Shown here: positions 15,249 to 23,831 of the stretch, piece by piece
Layout of the letters: each line of letters opens with the position of its first letter
How positions within the stretch are numbered: position 1 is the first letter of the stretch
Source: Streptomyces sp. WM6378
GTDB lineage: Bacteria; Actinomycetota; Actinomycetes; Streptomycetales; Streptomycetaceae
Length of the DNA: 64,000 bases
Reading direction: 5' to 3'
NCBI RefSeq assembly: GCF_001279695.1
Contig: NZ_LGDD01000047.1
Location: forward strand, 1 to 64,000
The notes under the pieces: model-generated
The model's input: only the letters and a program-made list of their open reading frames with translations
What the model was told of the DNA's origin: nothing
Databases searched by the model: none
Made by a program: the position numbers and the translations under genes

Positions 15249-17006
15249 TCAGAGCGGCGCCTCCCACAGGACGGTCGTGCCGCCCCCGGCGTCCCCGAGC
15301 CCGGGGCCGTACGAGCTCGATCCGCCCAGCGCCTCCGCACGCCGCTGAAGGTTGCGCAGTCCGCTGCGGCGGCCGCCCGGGGGGATCCCGACGCCGTTGT
15401 CCGCGACGGTCAGGCGCACGCCCGCGCTGCCGTCCGGCAGTTGTGCCGTGGCGTCCACGACGACTTCGATCCGGGACGCCTCGGCGTGCCGGAAGGCGTT
15501 CGAGAGCGCCTCGCGCAGCGCCGCGATCAGGTTCTTGCCGGTCAGCTCGCCGACCAGGGTGTCGACCGCGCCGAGGAAACGGTGGGCCGGCTTGAAGCCG
15601 AGCGGTACGGCGGCCATGTTGATCTCGCGCAGGACGCGGGTGCGCAGCCCCGAGGGCGCCTCGGCCGGGCCCTGCTGGAGCGCGAAGATCGCGGTGCGGA
15701 TCTCCTGGATGGTGACGTCGAGTTCGTCGACCGCCTTGCCGATGCCGCCCTGCACTTCGGGCACGACAGACTTGCGCTGGGCGCCCTCCAGCATCATCCC
15801 GGTGGCGAAGAGGCGCTGGATGACCAGGTCGTGCAGGTCGCGGGCGATCCGGTCGCGGTCCTCGTACACCGCGAGCCGCTCCCGGTCCCGCTGAGCCTCG
15901 GCCATCATCAGGGCGAGCGCGGCCTGCGAGGCGAACTGGCTGGCCAGCGTCCGCTCCGCCTCGGTGAACGGGCGTCCGCCGCGCAGCCGGGGCGTGGCGA
16001 GAGCGCCGAGGACCCGGCCGCCGCTCTGCAACGGCAGCAGCATGCTCGGCCCGTACCGCTCCGACAGCTTGGTGATCATGCGGAAGTCGGTGGCGGCGTC
16101 CTCCACGAAGACAGCCTCGCCCTCAAGCAGGGTCGAGACGACCGGGCTCTCCGGTGGGATCACCACGCCGAGCGAGATGCGCGGGTTGTCGGCGGAGACC
16201 GCGACGATCTCCAGGCCGCCCTCCTCCGCGGGCAGCAGCACTATTCCGGCGTCGGAGACGGCGAGATGGCGGGCCTGTTCGGCGACGACCTCCAGGGCGT
16301 CGTCCGCGTCGCCGCCGGACAGGAGAGCCGTGGTGACGGCGACCGAGCCGTCGATCCACCGCTCGCGCTGGCGCGCCGCCTCGTAGAGCCGCGCGTTGCC
16401 GATGGCGATCCCGGCCTCGGTGGCGAGCACCCGCACCATGTGCAGGTCGTAGTCGTTGAACTCGCCCCCGTTGTGCTTCTCCGTCAGATAGAGATTGCCG
16501 AAGATCTGGCCCTGGACGCGGATGGGGACGCCGAGGAAGGTCCGCATCGGGGGGTGGTTCGGGGGGAGCCCGGCCGAACGCGGATCGGCCGAGATCTCCG
16601 CGAGCCGCAGCGGCTCGGGGTGGTGGATCAGCCAGCCGAGCAGCCCGCGGTGGCCGTCGGGCCGGTGCCCGATCGCCCGGGCCTCCTCGTCGCTGACCCC
16701 GTACGTCACGAAGTCGGAGAGCCCCCGGCCCTCTTCGTTGACGACCCCGATCGCCGCGTACCGGGCGTCGGCGAGCTCGGCCGCCGTCTCGCAGATCCGG
16801 TCCAGCGTGGAGTGCAGCTCAAGGCCCGTCCCCACCGAGCGCATCGCCTCAAGCAGCTGCGGCACCCGCGCGGTGAGCTCGGTGGACAGGCCCTGCAGGC
16901 TGCGGGTGGCCCGGGTCGCCGCTTCGAGCGGATCCTGGTCCTGGCGGTCGAGATCCGTGACGTCCTGCTGGCCCGTCGGTCTCTTCGGCACTGGCGGCAC
17001 TGGCAT
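15249..17006 (-). CDS. Sensor histidine kinase with two GAF domains (DevS/NreB-like)
   Basis: 585 residues without membrane segments. GAF domain 1 is at about residues 60-205 and GAF 2 at about 220-370, followed by a HisKA_3 phosphoacceptor (DRDRIARDLHDLVIQRLFATGM, His near residue 397) and a HATPase with ADNGVGI and a GGTTVLWE end. The layout is that of the DevS/DosT group of cytosolic redox, O2 or NO sensors, although heme or flavin binding cannot be judged. It lies 19 bases after cydCD on the same strand, with no response regulator nearby. It may monitor respiration and signal to a regulator encoded elsewhere. Confidence 0.88.
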   Translation of the reverse strand: MPVPPVPKRPTGQQDVTDLDRQDQDPLEAATRATRSLQGLSTELTARVPQLLEAMRSVGTGLELHSTLDRICETAAELADARYAAIGVVNEEGRGLSDFVTYGVSDEEARAIGHRPDGHRGLLGWLIHHPEPLRLAEISADPRSAGLPPNHPPMRTFLGVPIRVQGQIFGNLYLTEKHNGGEFNDYDLHMVRVLATEAGIAIGNARLYEAARQRERWIDGSVAVTTALLSGGDADDALEVVAEQARHLAVSDAGIVLLPAEEGGLEIVAVSADNPRISLGVVIPPESPVVSTLLEGEAVFVEDAATDFRMITKLSERYGPSMLLPLQSGGRVLGALATPRLRGGRPFTEAERTLASQFASQAALALMMAEAQRDRERLAVYEDRDRIARDLHDLVIQRLFATGMMLEGAQRKSVVPEVQGGIGKAVDELDVTIQEIRTAIFALQQGPAEAPSGLRTRVLREINMAAVPLGFKPAHRFLGAVDTLVGELTGKNLIAALREALSNAFRHAEASRIEVVVDATAQLPDGSAGVRLTVADNGVGIPPGGRRSGLRNLQRRAEALGGSSSYGPGLGDAGGGTTVLWEAPL

Positions 17007-17025
17007 GCCTTGAGACTAGTTAGTC

Positions 17026-20000
17026 CTATTTGGCGAGGAAAGTCGGGTACTGCGTGGCCTCGGTCTCGCGCTCCCTCTCCAGCATGCGCCGCAGGGGTCC
17101 CTCGACCAGCGCCAGATCTTCGTAGGCGCCGCGCTGCACGGTGCGCCCCTCGTCGAGCACGACCACTTCGTCGATGGCTTCCAGCCCCCGCAGCCGGTGC
17201 GTGATCAGCACGGTCGTACGGCCTTCGGTGGCATCGAGCAGGTCCTCGGTGAGCGCGTCGGCGGTCGCCAGGTCCAGGTGCTCGGCCGGTTCGTCCAGGA
17301 CGAGGACGGGGAAGTCGGCGAGCAGGGCCCGGGCCAGCGCGAGCCGCTGGCGCTGGCCGCCGGACAGCCGGGCGCCGTGCTCACCGACGAGGGTGTCGAG
17401 GCCGTCGGGCAGAGCGTCGACCCAGTCCAGGAGCCGGGCCCGCGCCAGGGCGGCCCGCAGTTCGTCGTCGGTGGCGTCGGTGCGGGCGAGCCGCAGGTTC
17501 TCCCGCACGGAGCTGTCGAAGAGGTGCGCGTCCTGGGCGCACAGCCCGACGAGCCTGCGCACGTCGTCGCCGCCGTGCCGGGTCGCGTCGCTCCCCGCGA
17601 TCTCGTACGCGCCCTCCTGGGCGTCCAGGAAGCGGAGCAGCACCTGGGCGAGGGTGGTCTTGCCGGATCCGGAGGTGCCGACCACGGCGACCCGCATGCC
17701 CTGGGTGAGGCGCAGCCCGAAGTCGTGCAGCGCGTCCCGCTCCTGCCCGGCGTACCGAGCGCTGAGCCCGCGCAGCTCCAGCGGGAACGGCGAGGCGGGC
17801 GCGGCGACGGGTACATCCGGCTCCTGTACGGGGGCGGGTGCGTCGAGCACCTCGTAGACGCGCTCGGCGCTGTGCCGGACCCGCTGGCGGGACTGCACGG
17901 CGAGCGGCAGGCCGGTCACGGCCTCGAAGGCGGCGAGCGGCACCAGCACGACCACCGCGAGCTCGACCCCGTCGAGGCGACCGGCCACGACCGCCTGCAC
18001 GCCGACCAGCGCGGCGGCGGCCACGGTGAGTCCGCAGGTCAGAGTGGAGAGACCGGCTCCGAGCGCGGTGGCGGCCGCGCCCCGCGAGGCGATGCGGGTC
18101 AGTACCGAGTCGGCGTCCTTCACGTCACGGGTGCGGCGGCCGAGGGCCCCCGCCACGGTGAGTTCGCCGGTTCCGGTGAGCAGATCGGCCACCCGGGTGG
18201 CGAGCATCCCGCGGGCCGGGGCGAGCCGGCGCTCGGCCCGCCGTGCCAGGGCGCCGCTGACGAACGGGACCACGACCCCGGCGACGAGGAGTCCGGCGGC
18301 GAGCACGGCACCGGCCTCGGGCAGCAGCCAGGCGGTGAACCCGGCGCTCAGCACGGACACCACGACGGCGACGCCGGCGGGGAGGGCCCAGCGCAGCCAG
18401 TAGTCCTGGAGTTCGTCCACATCGGCGACCAGGCGGGACAGCAGGTCGCCGCGCCGGGTCTCACGCAGCCCGGCGGGCGCGATCCGCTCCAACTGCCGGT
18501 ACACCGCGACCCGCAGTTCGGCGAGCATCCGCAGCACGGCGTCGTGCGAAACGAGGCGCTCGGCGTAGCGGAACACGGCGCGGCCGATCCCGAAGGCGCG
18601 GGTCGCGGTGACGGCCACCATCAGGTAGAGCACCGGCGGCTGCTGCGAGGCCCGCGAGATGAGCCAGCCGGAGGTGGCCATGAGGCCCACGGCCGAGCCG
18701 AGCGCCAGCGCGCCGAGGAGCAGCGCGAGCGCGATGCGGCCGCGCAGCCCGCGGGACGCGGCACGGACCCGGGCGAGCGGGTTCCGGGCGGCGACGGGGC
18801 CGCCTGTCGTGACGGCCTCTGTGGTGACGGCCTCAACAGGCGCCGCTGTCTTGCCAGTTGGGGTCGCGGCAGACGCTCCCGGCACCTGGAGCGAGGGCTG
18901 CGCTTTCGCGGGCCGCAGCTCCACCACCCGGTCCGCGACCGCGAGCAGCGCCGGACGGTGCACGACGAGCAGGACCGTACGGCCGACCGCCAGCCTGCGC
19001 ACCGCGTCCACGATGCCGGCCTCGGTCTCGCCGTCGAGAGCGGCCGTCGGCTCGTCGAGCAGCAGCACCGGCCGGTCGGCGAGGAAGGCACGGGCCAGCG
19101 CGAGGCGTTGGCGCTGGCCGGCCGAGAGGCCCGCGCCGCCCTCGCCCAGGACCGTGGCCACGCCGTCCGGCAGCGCGGCCACGAAGTCGTACGCGCCCGC
19201 GTCGCGCAGGGCCTTCAGCACGGCCGCGTCGTCCGCGGCCGGCCGGGCGAGGCGGACGTTCTCGGCGATCGTCCCGGCGAAGAGGTGCGGCCGCTGCGGC
19301 ACCCAGGCGATCCGCTCGCGCCAGTCGGCCAAAGACAGCGTGGCGAGATCGGCGCCACAGACCAGGACCCGGCCGCCTTCCTGCGGGGCCACGAAGCCGA
19401 GCACCGCGTTGAGAAGCGTGGACTTCCCGACGCCGCTCGGCCCGGTCAGCGCCACCGTCTCGCCCAGCTCCACCACCAGGGAGGCGGCCGCCAAGGACGG
19501 TTCCGTGCGCCCGGGGTGACGCACCGTCACGCCGTCGAGCTCGATGCGGACCGGGCCGGCGGGCACGTTGTCCTGGCCGCCCTCGGGCAGCGGAGTCTCC
19601 AGGACCTCGAAGATCTCCTCCGCGGCCGAGAGCCCCTCCGCCGCCGCGTGGTACTGGGCGCCGACCTGGCGCAGCGGCAGATAGGCCTCGGGAGCCAGGA
19701 CCAGGACGACCAGGCCGGTGTAGAGATCGAGGTCGCCGTGGACCAGGCGCATGCCGATGCCGACCGCGACCAGCGCCACCGAGATCGTCGCGAGCAGTTC
19801 GAGCGCGAAGGACGAGATGAAGGCGATCCGCAGGGTCTTCAGCGTCGCCCTGCGGTAGTCCGAGGTGATCGCCCTGATCGACTCGGCCTGTGCCTTGGCC
19901 CGCCCGAACACCTTCAGCGTCGGCAGTCCCGCGACCACGTCGAGGAAGTGCCCCGAAAGCCGGGACAGCAGCCGCCACTGACGGTCCATCTGCGACTGGG

Positions 20001-20553
20001 TGGCCCAGCCGATGAGCACCATGAACAGCGGGATGAGCGGCAGGGTGACGACGATGGTCGCCGCCGACACCCAGTCCTCGGTGACGATCCGCGCGAGCAC
20101 CGCCACCGGCACCACGACGGCGAGGCCGAGTTGTGGCAGGTAACGCGCGAAGTAGTCGTCGAGCGCGTCGACCCCGCGGGTGGCGAGGGCGACCAGCGAC
20201 CCGGTGCGCTGACCGCCCAGCCACTCGGGGCCGAGCCCGGCCGCCCGGTCCAGGAGCCGGCCCCGCAGCTCCGACTTGACCGCCGCGCTCGCCCTGTTGG
20301 CGGCGAGCTCGGTGAGCCAGGAGACCAGACCCCGCCCGACCGCGACCGCGGCGAGAAACAGCAGCGGTGTCCGCAGCCCGGCCGCGTCGTGGCCGTGCTG
20401 GAACGCCCCCACGACGACATCGGCGATGAGCATCGCCTGGGCGACGATGAGCCCCGCCCCAACCAGACCGAGGGCCACCACCGCGGCCAGGAAGAAGCGG
20501 GTGGCACGGGCGTACCGGAGCAGACGCGGGTCGATCGGTTTCACGTGAAACAT
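17026..20553 (-). CDS. cydCD: Fused CydD-CydC ABC exporter for cytochrome bd assembly
   Basis: 1175 residues made of two complete ABC exporter halves. Half one has about six membrane helices, then GPSGVGKSTLL, LSAGQRQRLALARA and VLLLDEPTAALD. A linker near residue 560-610 precedes half two with GTSGSGKTTLA, LSGGQRQRLALARA and VLVLDEPAEHLD. In other bacteria CydC and CydD are separate and export glutathione or cysteine needed for cytochrome bd maturation. Fusion is usual in Streptomyces. The first codons (MFHVKP) are encoded by a parS site. It follows cydB by 84 bases and precedes the GAF kinase. Confidence 0.92.
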   Translation of the reverse strand: MFHVKPIDPRLLRYARATRFFLAAVVALGLVGAGLIVAQAMLIADVVVGAFQHGHDAAGLRTPLLFLAAVAVGRGLVSWLTELAANRASAAVKSELRGRLLDRAAGLGPEWLGGQRTGSLVALATRGVDALDDYFARYLPQLGLAVVVPVAVLARIVTEDWVSAATIVVTLPLIPLFMVLIGWATQSQMDRQWRLLSRLSGHFLDVVAGLPTLKVFGRAKAQAESIRAITSDYRRATLKTLRIAFISSFALELLATISVALVAVGIGMRLVHGDLDLYTGLVVLVLAPEAYLPLRQVGAQYHAAAEGLSAAEEIFEVLETPLPEGGQDNVPAGPVRIELDGVTVRHPGRTEPSLAAASLVVELGETVALTGPSGVGKSTLLNAVLGFVAPQEGGRVLVCGADLATLSLADWRERIAWVPQRPHLFAGTIAENVRLARPAADDAAVLKALRDAGAYDFVAALPDGVATVLGEGGAGLSAGQRQRLALARAFLADRPVLLLDEPTAALDGETEAGIVDAVRRLAVGRTVLLVVHRPALLAVADRVVELRPAKAQPSLQVPGASAATPTGKTAAPVEAVTTEAVTTGGPVAARNPLARVRAASRGLRGRIALALLLGALALGSAVGLMATSGWLISRASQQPPVLYLMVAVTATRAFGIGRAVFRYAERLVSHDAVLRMLAELRVAVYRQLERIAPAGLRETRRGDLLSRLVADVDELQDYWLRWALPAGVAVVVSVLSAGFTAWLLPEAGAVLAAGLLVAGVVVPFVSGALARRAERRLAPARGMLATRVADLLTGTGELTVAGALGRRTRDVKDADSVLTRIASRGAAATALGAGLSTLTCGLTVAAAALVGVQAVVAGRLDGVELAVVVLVPLAAFEAVTGLPLAVQSRQRVRHSAERVYEVLDAPAPVQEPDVPVAAPASPFPLELRGLSARYAGQERDALHDFGLRLTQGMRVAVVGTSGSGKTTLAQVLLRFLDAQEGAYEIAGSDATRHGGDDVRRLVGLCAQDAHLFDSSVRENLRLARTDATDDELRAALARARLLDWVDALPDGLDTLVGEHGARLSGGQRQRLALARALLADFPVLVLDEPAEHLDLATADALTEDLLDATEGRTTVLITHRLRGLEAIDEVVVLDEGRTVQRGAYEDLALVEGPLRRMLERERETEATQYPTFLAK
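20538..20551. other. parS site 2, overlapping the cydCD start codon
   Basis: An exact GTTTCACGTGAAAC whose last base is the first nucleotide, on the plus strand, of the complement of ATG. On the minus strand it encodes residues 2-5 (FHVK) of CydCD, so the centromere site constrains the protein's N-terminus. Confidence 0.88.
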
Positions 20554-20592
20554 CCCCCAACCGGAAGGATCAGAGCGGGGCCGGAGGGGTGT

Positions 20593-20606
20593 GTTTCACG
20601 TGAAAC
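20593..20606. other. parS site 3
   Basis: An exact core within the perfect 18-bp palindrome GTGTTTCACGTGAAACAC. It starts 55 bp from site 2 and lies between cydB and cydCD. Confidence 0.88.
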
Positions 20607-20637
20607 ACCCCCCCGTTGAACCATGAGGACCTCGGGA

Positions 20638-21639
20638 TCAGTGCGCGTCGGCGATGTTCTTCGTGCCGATCCGCTTGCGGAACACCCAGTAGGTCCAGCC
20701 CTGGTAGAGCAGCACGATCGGGGTCGCGACCCCCGCGCACCAGGTCATGATCTTCAGCGTGTACGGGCTGGACGAGGCGTTGGAGACCGTGAGGTTCCAG
20801 GCGTCGTTCAGCGAGGACGGCATGACGTTCGGGAAGAGCGTCAGGAAGAGCATCGCCACCGCGGCCGCGATCGTGATGCCCGACAGCGCGAACGACCAGC
20901 CCTCGCGACCGATCTTGATGGCCGCGATCGCCCCGACCAGCGCGAGTACCGCGACGGCCATCGCGACCAGGCTCTTCGTGTCACCACGCGAAACCTGGGT
21001 CCAGATCAGGAAGCCGAGCGCGAGCACGGCCGTCGCCAGACCCAGCTTGAGCGCCAGCGCCCGGGCCCGCTCGCGGATGTCGCCGAGCGTCTTGAGCGAG
21101 GCGAACACCGCGCCGTGGAAGGTGAAGAGGAAGAGCGTGACCAGGCCACCCAGGATCGCGTACGGGTTGAGCAGGTCCCAGAAGGTGCCCACGTACTCCA
21201 TGTGCGCGTCGATCTTCACGCCGTGCACGATGTTGGCGAAGGCCACGCCCCAGAGGAACGCCGGGATGAGCGAGGTCCAGAAGATGGCCTGCTCCCAGTT
21301 GCGCTGCCACTTCTCCTCGGGCCGCTTCGCCCGGTACTCGAAGGCGACACCGCGCACGATGAGGCAGACCAGGATGATCAGCAGCGGCAGGTAGAAGCCG
21401 GAGAAGAGCGTCGCGTACCACTCGGGGAAGGCGGCGAACGTCGCGCCGCCGGCCGTGAGCAGCCATACCTCGTTGCCGTCCCAGACGGGCCCGATGGTGT
21501 TGATCAGGACGCGCTTCTCGGTGCGGTTCCTGGCCAGCAGCTTCGTCAGGATGCCGATCCCGAAGTCGAATCCCTCCAGGAAGAAGTAGCCGGTCCACAG
21601 GACGGCGATGAGCACGAACCAGACGTCGTGGAGTTGCAT
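20638..21639 (-). CDS. cydB: Cytochrome bd ubiquinol/menaquinol oxidase subunit II
   Basis: 333 residues, nine predicted membrane segments. The start MQLHDVWFVLIAVLWTGYFFLEGFDFG is typical of CydB, and W-D-G-NEVWLL follows near residue 55. It forms the terminal oxidase with CydA, reducing O2 to water at high affinity. It begins 18 bases after cydA. The Rex operator upstream of cydA should control both genes. Confidence 0.94.
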   Translation of the reverse strand: MQLHDVWFVLIAVLWTGYFFLEGFDFGIGILTKLLARNRTEKRVLINTIGPVWDGNEVWLLTAGGATFAAFPEWYATLFSGFYLPLLIILVCLIVRGVAFEYRAKRPEEKWQRNWEQAIFWTSLIPAFLWGVAFANIVHGVKIDAHMEYVGTFWDLLNPYAILGGLVTLFLFTFHGAVFASLKTLGDIRERARALALKLGLATAVLALGFLIWTQVSRGDTKSLVAMAVAVLALVGAIAAIKIGREGWSFALSGITIAAAVAMLFLTLFPNVMPSSLNDAWNLTVSNASSSPYTLKIMTWCAGVATPIVLLYQGWTYWVFRKRIGTKNIADAH

Positions 21640-21657
21640 GCCTCGATCTCCTCAGCC

Positions 21658-23166
21658 TCAGTACGAGAAGGCCATCGGCCGGTCGGGGTCACGGTCGTCC
21701 CCGCCGATCTTGGTGGGCGGGTTGAGGTCGGCCTCGGTGAGCTCGGGCGGCCCGGCCTTGACGTACTTGACCAGCAGCTTGACCTCGACCACCGCGAGCA
21801 CGGCGTACAGCAGCGTGAAGACGATCATCGAGGTGAGGACCTCGCCCTGCGAGACGCTGGGGGAGACCGCGTCCTTGGTGCGCAGCACGCCGTACACGAC
21901 CCAGGGCTGGCGGCCCATCTCGGTGAAGATCCAGCCCCACGAGTTGGCGATCAGCGGGAAGCCGAGCGTCCAGACGGCGGCGAACCAGTACCACTTGGTC
22001 AGTCGGCTGCCGAGCGCCCTGCTCTTGAAGAGCACCAGGTTCGGCACCTCGTCCTCACCGGTCCGCATCGCCGGCGCCAGCATGAACTTCTTGCGGGTGA
22101 GCCAGAGTCCGACCAGGCCGATGGCGAAGGACGTCATGCCGAAGCCGATCATCCAGCGGAAGCCCCAGAAGGTGACCGGGATGTTGGGCCGGTAGTCGCC
22201 GGGGCCGAACTTCTGCTGCTCCGACTTGTTCACGTCGTTGATGCCGGGGACGTACGAGGAGAAGTTGCTGTCGGCGAGGAAGGACAGTATTCCGGGCACC
22301 GAGATCTCGACGTCGTTGTGGCCCTTGGCCACGTCGCCGACGGCGAAGATCGAGAAGGGTGCGGAGTTCTGGCCGTCCCACAGGGCCTCGGCGGCGGCCA
22401 TCTTCATCGGCTGCTGCTTGAACATGACCTTGCCGAGCGAGTCTCCGCTGACGGCCGTGAGCAGCCCTCCTATCACCAGCGTGACCAGGCCGAGCCGCAG
22501 CGAGGTGCGCATCACCGGGATGTGCTTCTTGCGGCGCAGGTGGATGGCGGCGACGCCGACCATGAACGCGCCACCGGTGAGGAAGGCCGCGGTCAGCGTG
22601 TGGAAGACGACGACGAGGGTGGTGTCCTGGGTCAGGACGTGCCAGAAGTCGGTGAGCTCCGCGCGCCCGGTGGCCTTGTTGAGCTTGTAGCCGACCGGGT
22701 GCTGCATCCAGGAGTTGGCCGCCAGGATGAAGTAGGCGGACAGGATGGTGCCGATGGAGACCATCCAGATGCAGGCGCAGTGGATCTTCTTCGGCAGCTT
22801 GTCCCAGCCGAAGATCCACAGCCCGATGAAGGTCGACTCGAAGAAGAAGGCGATGAGCGCCTCGAAGGCCAGTGGGGCGCCGAAGACGTCGCCGACGAAC
22901 CGCGAGTAGTCGGACCAGTTCATGCCGAACTGGAATTCCTGGACGATGCCCGTGACCACACCCATCGCGATGTTGATCAGGAAGAGCTTGCCCCAGAACT
23001 TCGTCGCCTTGAGGTACTTGTCCTTGCCCGTTCGCACCCAGGCGGTCTCCAGGCCCGCGACAAGCGCCGCGAGCGAGATCGTCAGGGGGACGAAAAGGAA
23101 GTGGTAGACGGTGGTGATACCGAACTGCCATCGCGCCAGGGTTTCCGGCGCCAGAGCCAGGTCCAC
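21658..23166 (-). CDS. cydA: Cytochrome bd ubiquinol/menaquinol oxidase subunit I
   Basis: 502 residues with the heme-binding sites of the family: an N-terminal histidine in TTVYHFLFVPLTISLA, the conserved MGRQPWVVYGVLRT segment and about nine membrane helices. The Q-loop appears short, as in most Gram-positive bd oxidases. It supports growth when oxygen is scarce. Its promoter carries an exact Rex-type operator (23252-23267), which implies repression when NADH/NAD+ is low. Confidence 0.95.
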   Translation of the reverse strand: MDLALAPETLARWQFGITTVYHFLFVPLTISLAALVAGLETAWVRTGKDKYLKATKFWGKLFLINIAMGVVTGIVQEFQFGMNWSDYSRFVGDVFGAPLAFEALIAFFFESTFIGLWIFGWDKLPKKIHCACIWMVSIGTILSAYFILAANSWMQHPVGYKLNKATGRAELTDFWHVLTQDTTLVVVFHTLTAAFLTGGAFMVGVAAIHLRRKKHIPVMRTSLRLGLVTLVIGGLLTAVSGDSLGKVMFKQQPMKMAAAEALWDGQNSAPFSIFAVGDVAKGHNDVEISVPGILSFLADSNFSSYVPGINDVNKSEQQKFGPGDYRPNIPVTFWGFRWMIGFGMTSFAIGLVGLWLTRKKFMLAPAMRTGEDEVPNLVLFKSRALGSRLTKWYWFAAVWTLGFPLIANSWGWIFTEMGRQPWVVYGVLRTKDAVSPSVSQGEVLTSMIVFTLLYAVLAVVEVKLLVKYVKAGPPELTEADLNPPTKIGGDDRDPDRPMAFSY

Positions 23167-23251
23167 GTCGGCACTCTCCTTACATCGCCGTGGTCATAGC
23201 CGCAGCTTGCCCCTTTAATCCCACCGATCTCGGGACGAAGCGGGACACGCT

Positions 23252-23267
23252 TGTGAACGCGTTCACA
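23252..23267. promoter_or_regulatory. Rex operator (ROP) of the cyd operon
   Basis: TGTGAACGCGTTCACA is a perfect 16-bp palindrome matching the redox-sensing Rex binding site described for S. coelicolor cydA. It lies just downstream of a CATAAT -10-like element (23282-23277, minus strand), covering the predicted transcription start, about 85 bases before ATG 23166. Confidence 0.88.
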
Positions 23268-23381
23268 TTCACAAGCATTATGTCGCACTGACTGTCGACG
23301 TCCCTCAGGGGGGTCCCCTTAAAGCGGGGGCGGTAGCCGGCGGGCAGGGTCCCGGGGCCTGGACACCCCCTTCCCAAGACT

Positions 23382-23398
23382 TTCAACATATTGTTGAA
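23382..23398. promoter_or_regulatory. Operator-like palindrome before the cyclophilin-like gene
   Basis: TTCAACA-TAT-TGTTGAA, two perfect 7-bp arms with a 3-base centre, ends nine bases before ATG 23408 and contains a possible -10 (CATATT). It is unusually AT-rich for this chromosome. The cognate repressor is unknown. Confidence 0.55.
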
Positions 23399-23407
23399 TT
23401 CGGCGCC

Positions 23408-23788
23408 ATGGAGAACCAGCTGCGCATTCGCATCTCATGGCCCGCGGGCAGCCTCACCGCGACGCTCGAAGAAACCCCCACGAGCAAGGCGCTCGCGGGG
23501 GCACTCCCGATCGCCTCCACCGCCCACACCTGGGGCGAGGAGGTCTACTTCGACACCCCCCTCTCCCCCGCCCGGGAGCCGGACGCCCGCCAGGTGGTGG
23601 AGCCGGGGACGGTGGCGTTCTGGACCGACGGCGACGCGCTCGCGCTGCCGTACGGCCCCACGCCGATCTCGCGCGGCGACGAATGCCGGCTGGCGAGCCC
23701 CTGCAATGTCCTCGGCCTGATCGACGGCGACCCCCGGCAGCTCGCCACGGTCCGCTCCGGCGACCCGATCCGGGTCGACGCCATCTGA
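23408..23788 (+). CDS. Cyclophilin-like fold protein (DUF3830/PF04126 type)
   Basis: 126 residues. The pattern LRIRISWPAGSLTATLEETPTSKALAGALP, then GEEVYFDTP and VEPGTVAFWTDGDALALPYGPTPIS, is that of small cyclophilin-like beta-barrel proteins of unknown function. There are no catalytic residues I can assign, no signal peptide and no membrane segment. It stands alone between cydA and hisC and has its own operator-like palindrome (23382-23398), so expression is probably regulated. Confidence 0.7.
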   Translation: MENQLRIRISWPAGSLTATLEETPTSKALAGALPIASTAHTWGEEVYFDTPLSPAREPDARQVVEPGTVAFWTDGDALALPYGPTPISRGDECRLASPCNVLGLIDGDPRQLATVRSGDPIRVDAI

Positions 23789-23831
23789 GACGTCCGCCCG
23801 GGACGTCGGAGCGCCCGCCTTCCCAGCCGCC

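Noticed and set aside
17197..20619. A 1140-residue open frame antisense to cydCD
   Set aside because: It is the GC-rich shadow of cydCD on the other strand. It has no recognisable domains, a repetitive Arg/Gly/His composition and no ribosome site.
20623..23199. An 858-residue open frame antisense to cydB and cydA
   Set aside because: Same cause: codon-bias shadow of two highly conserved genes.
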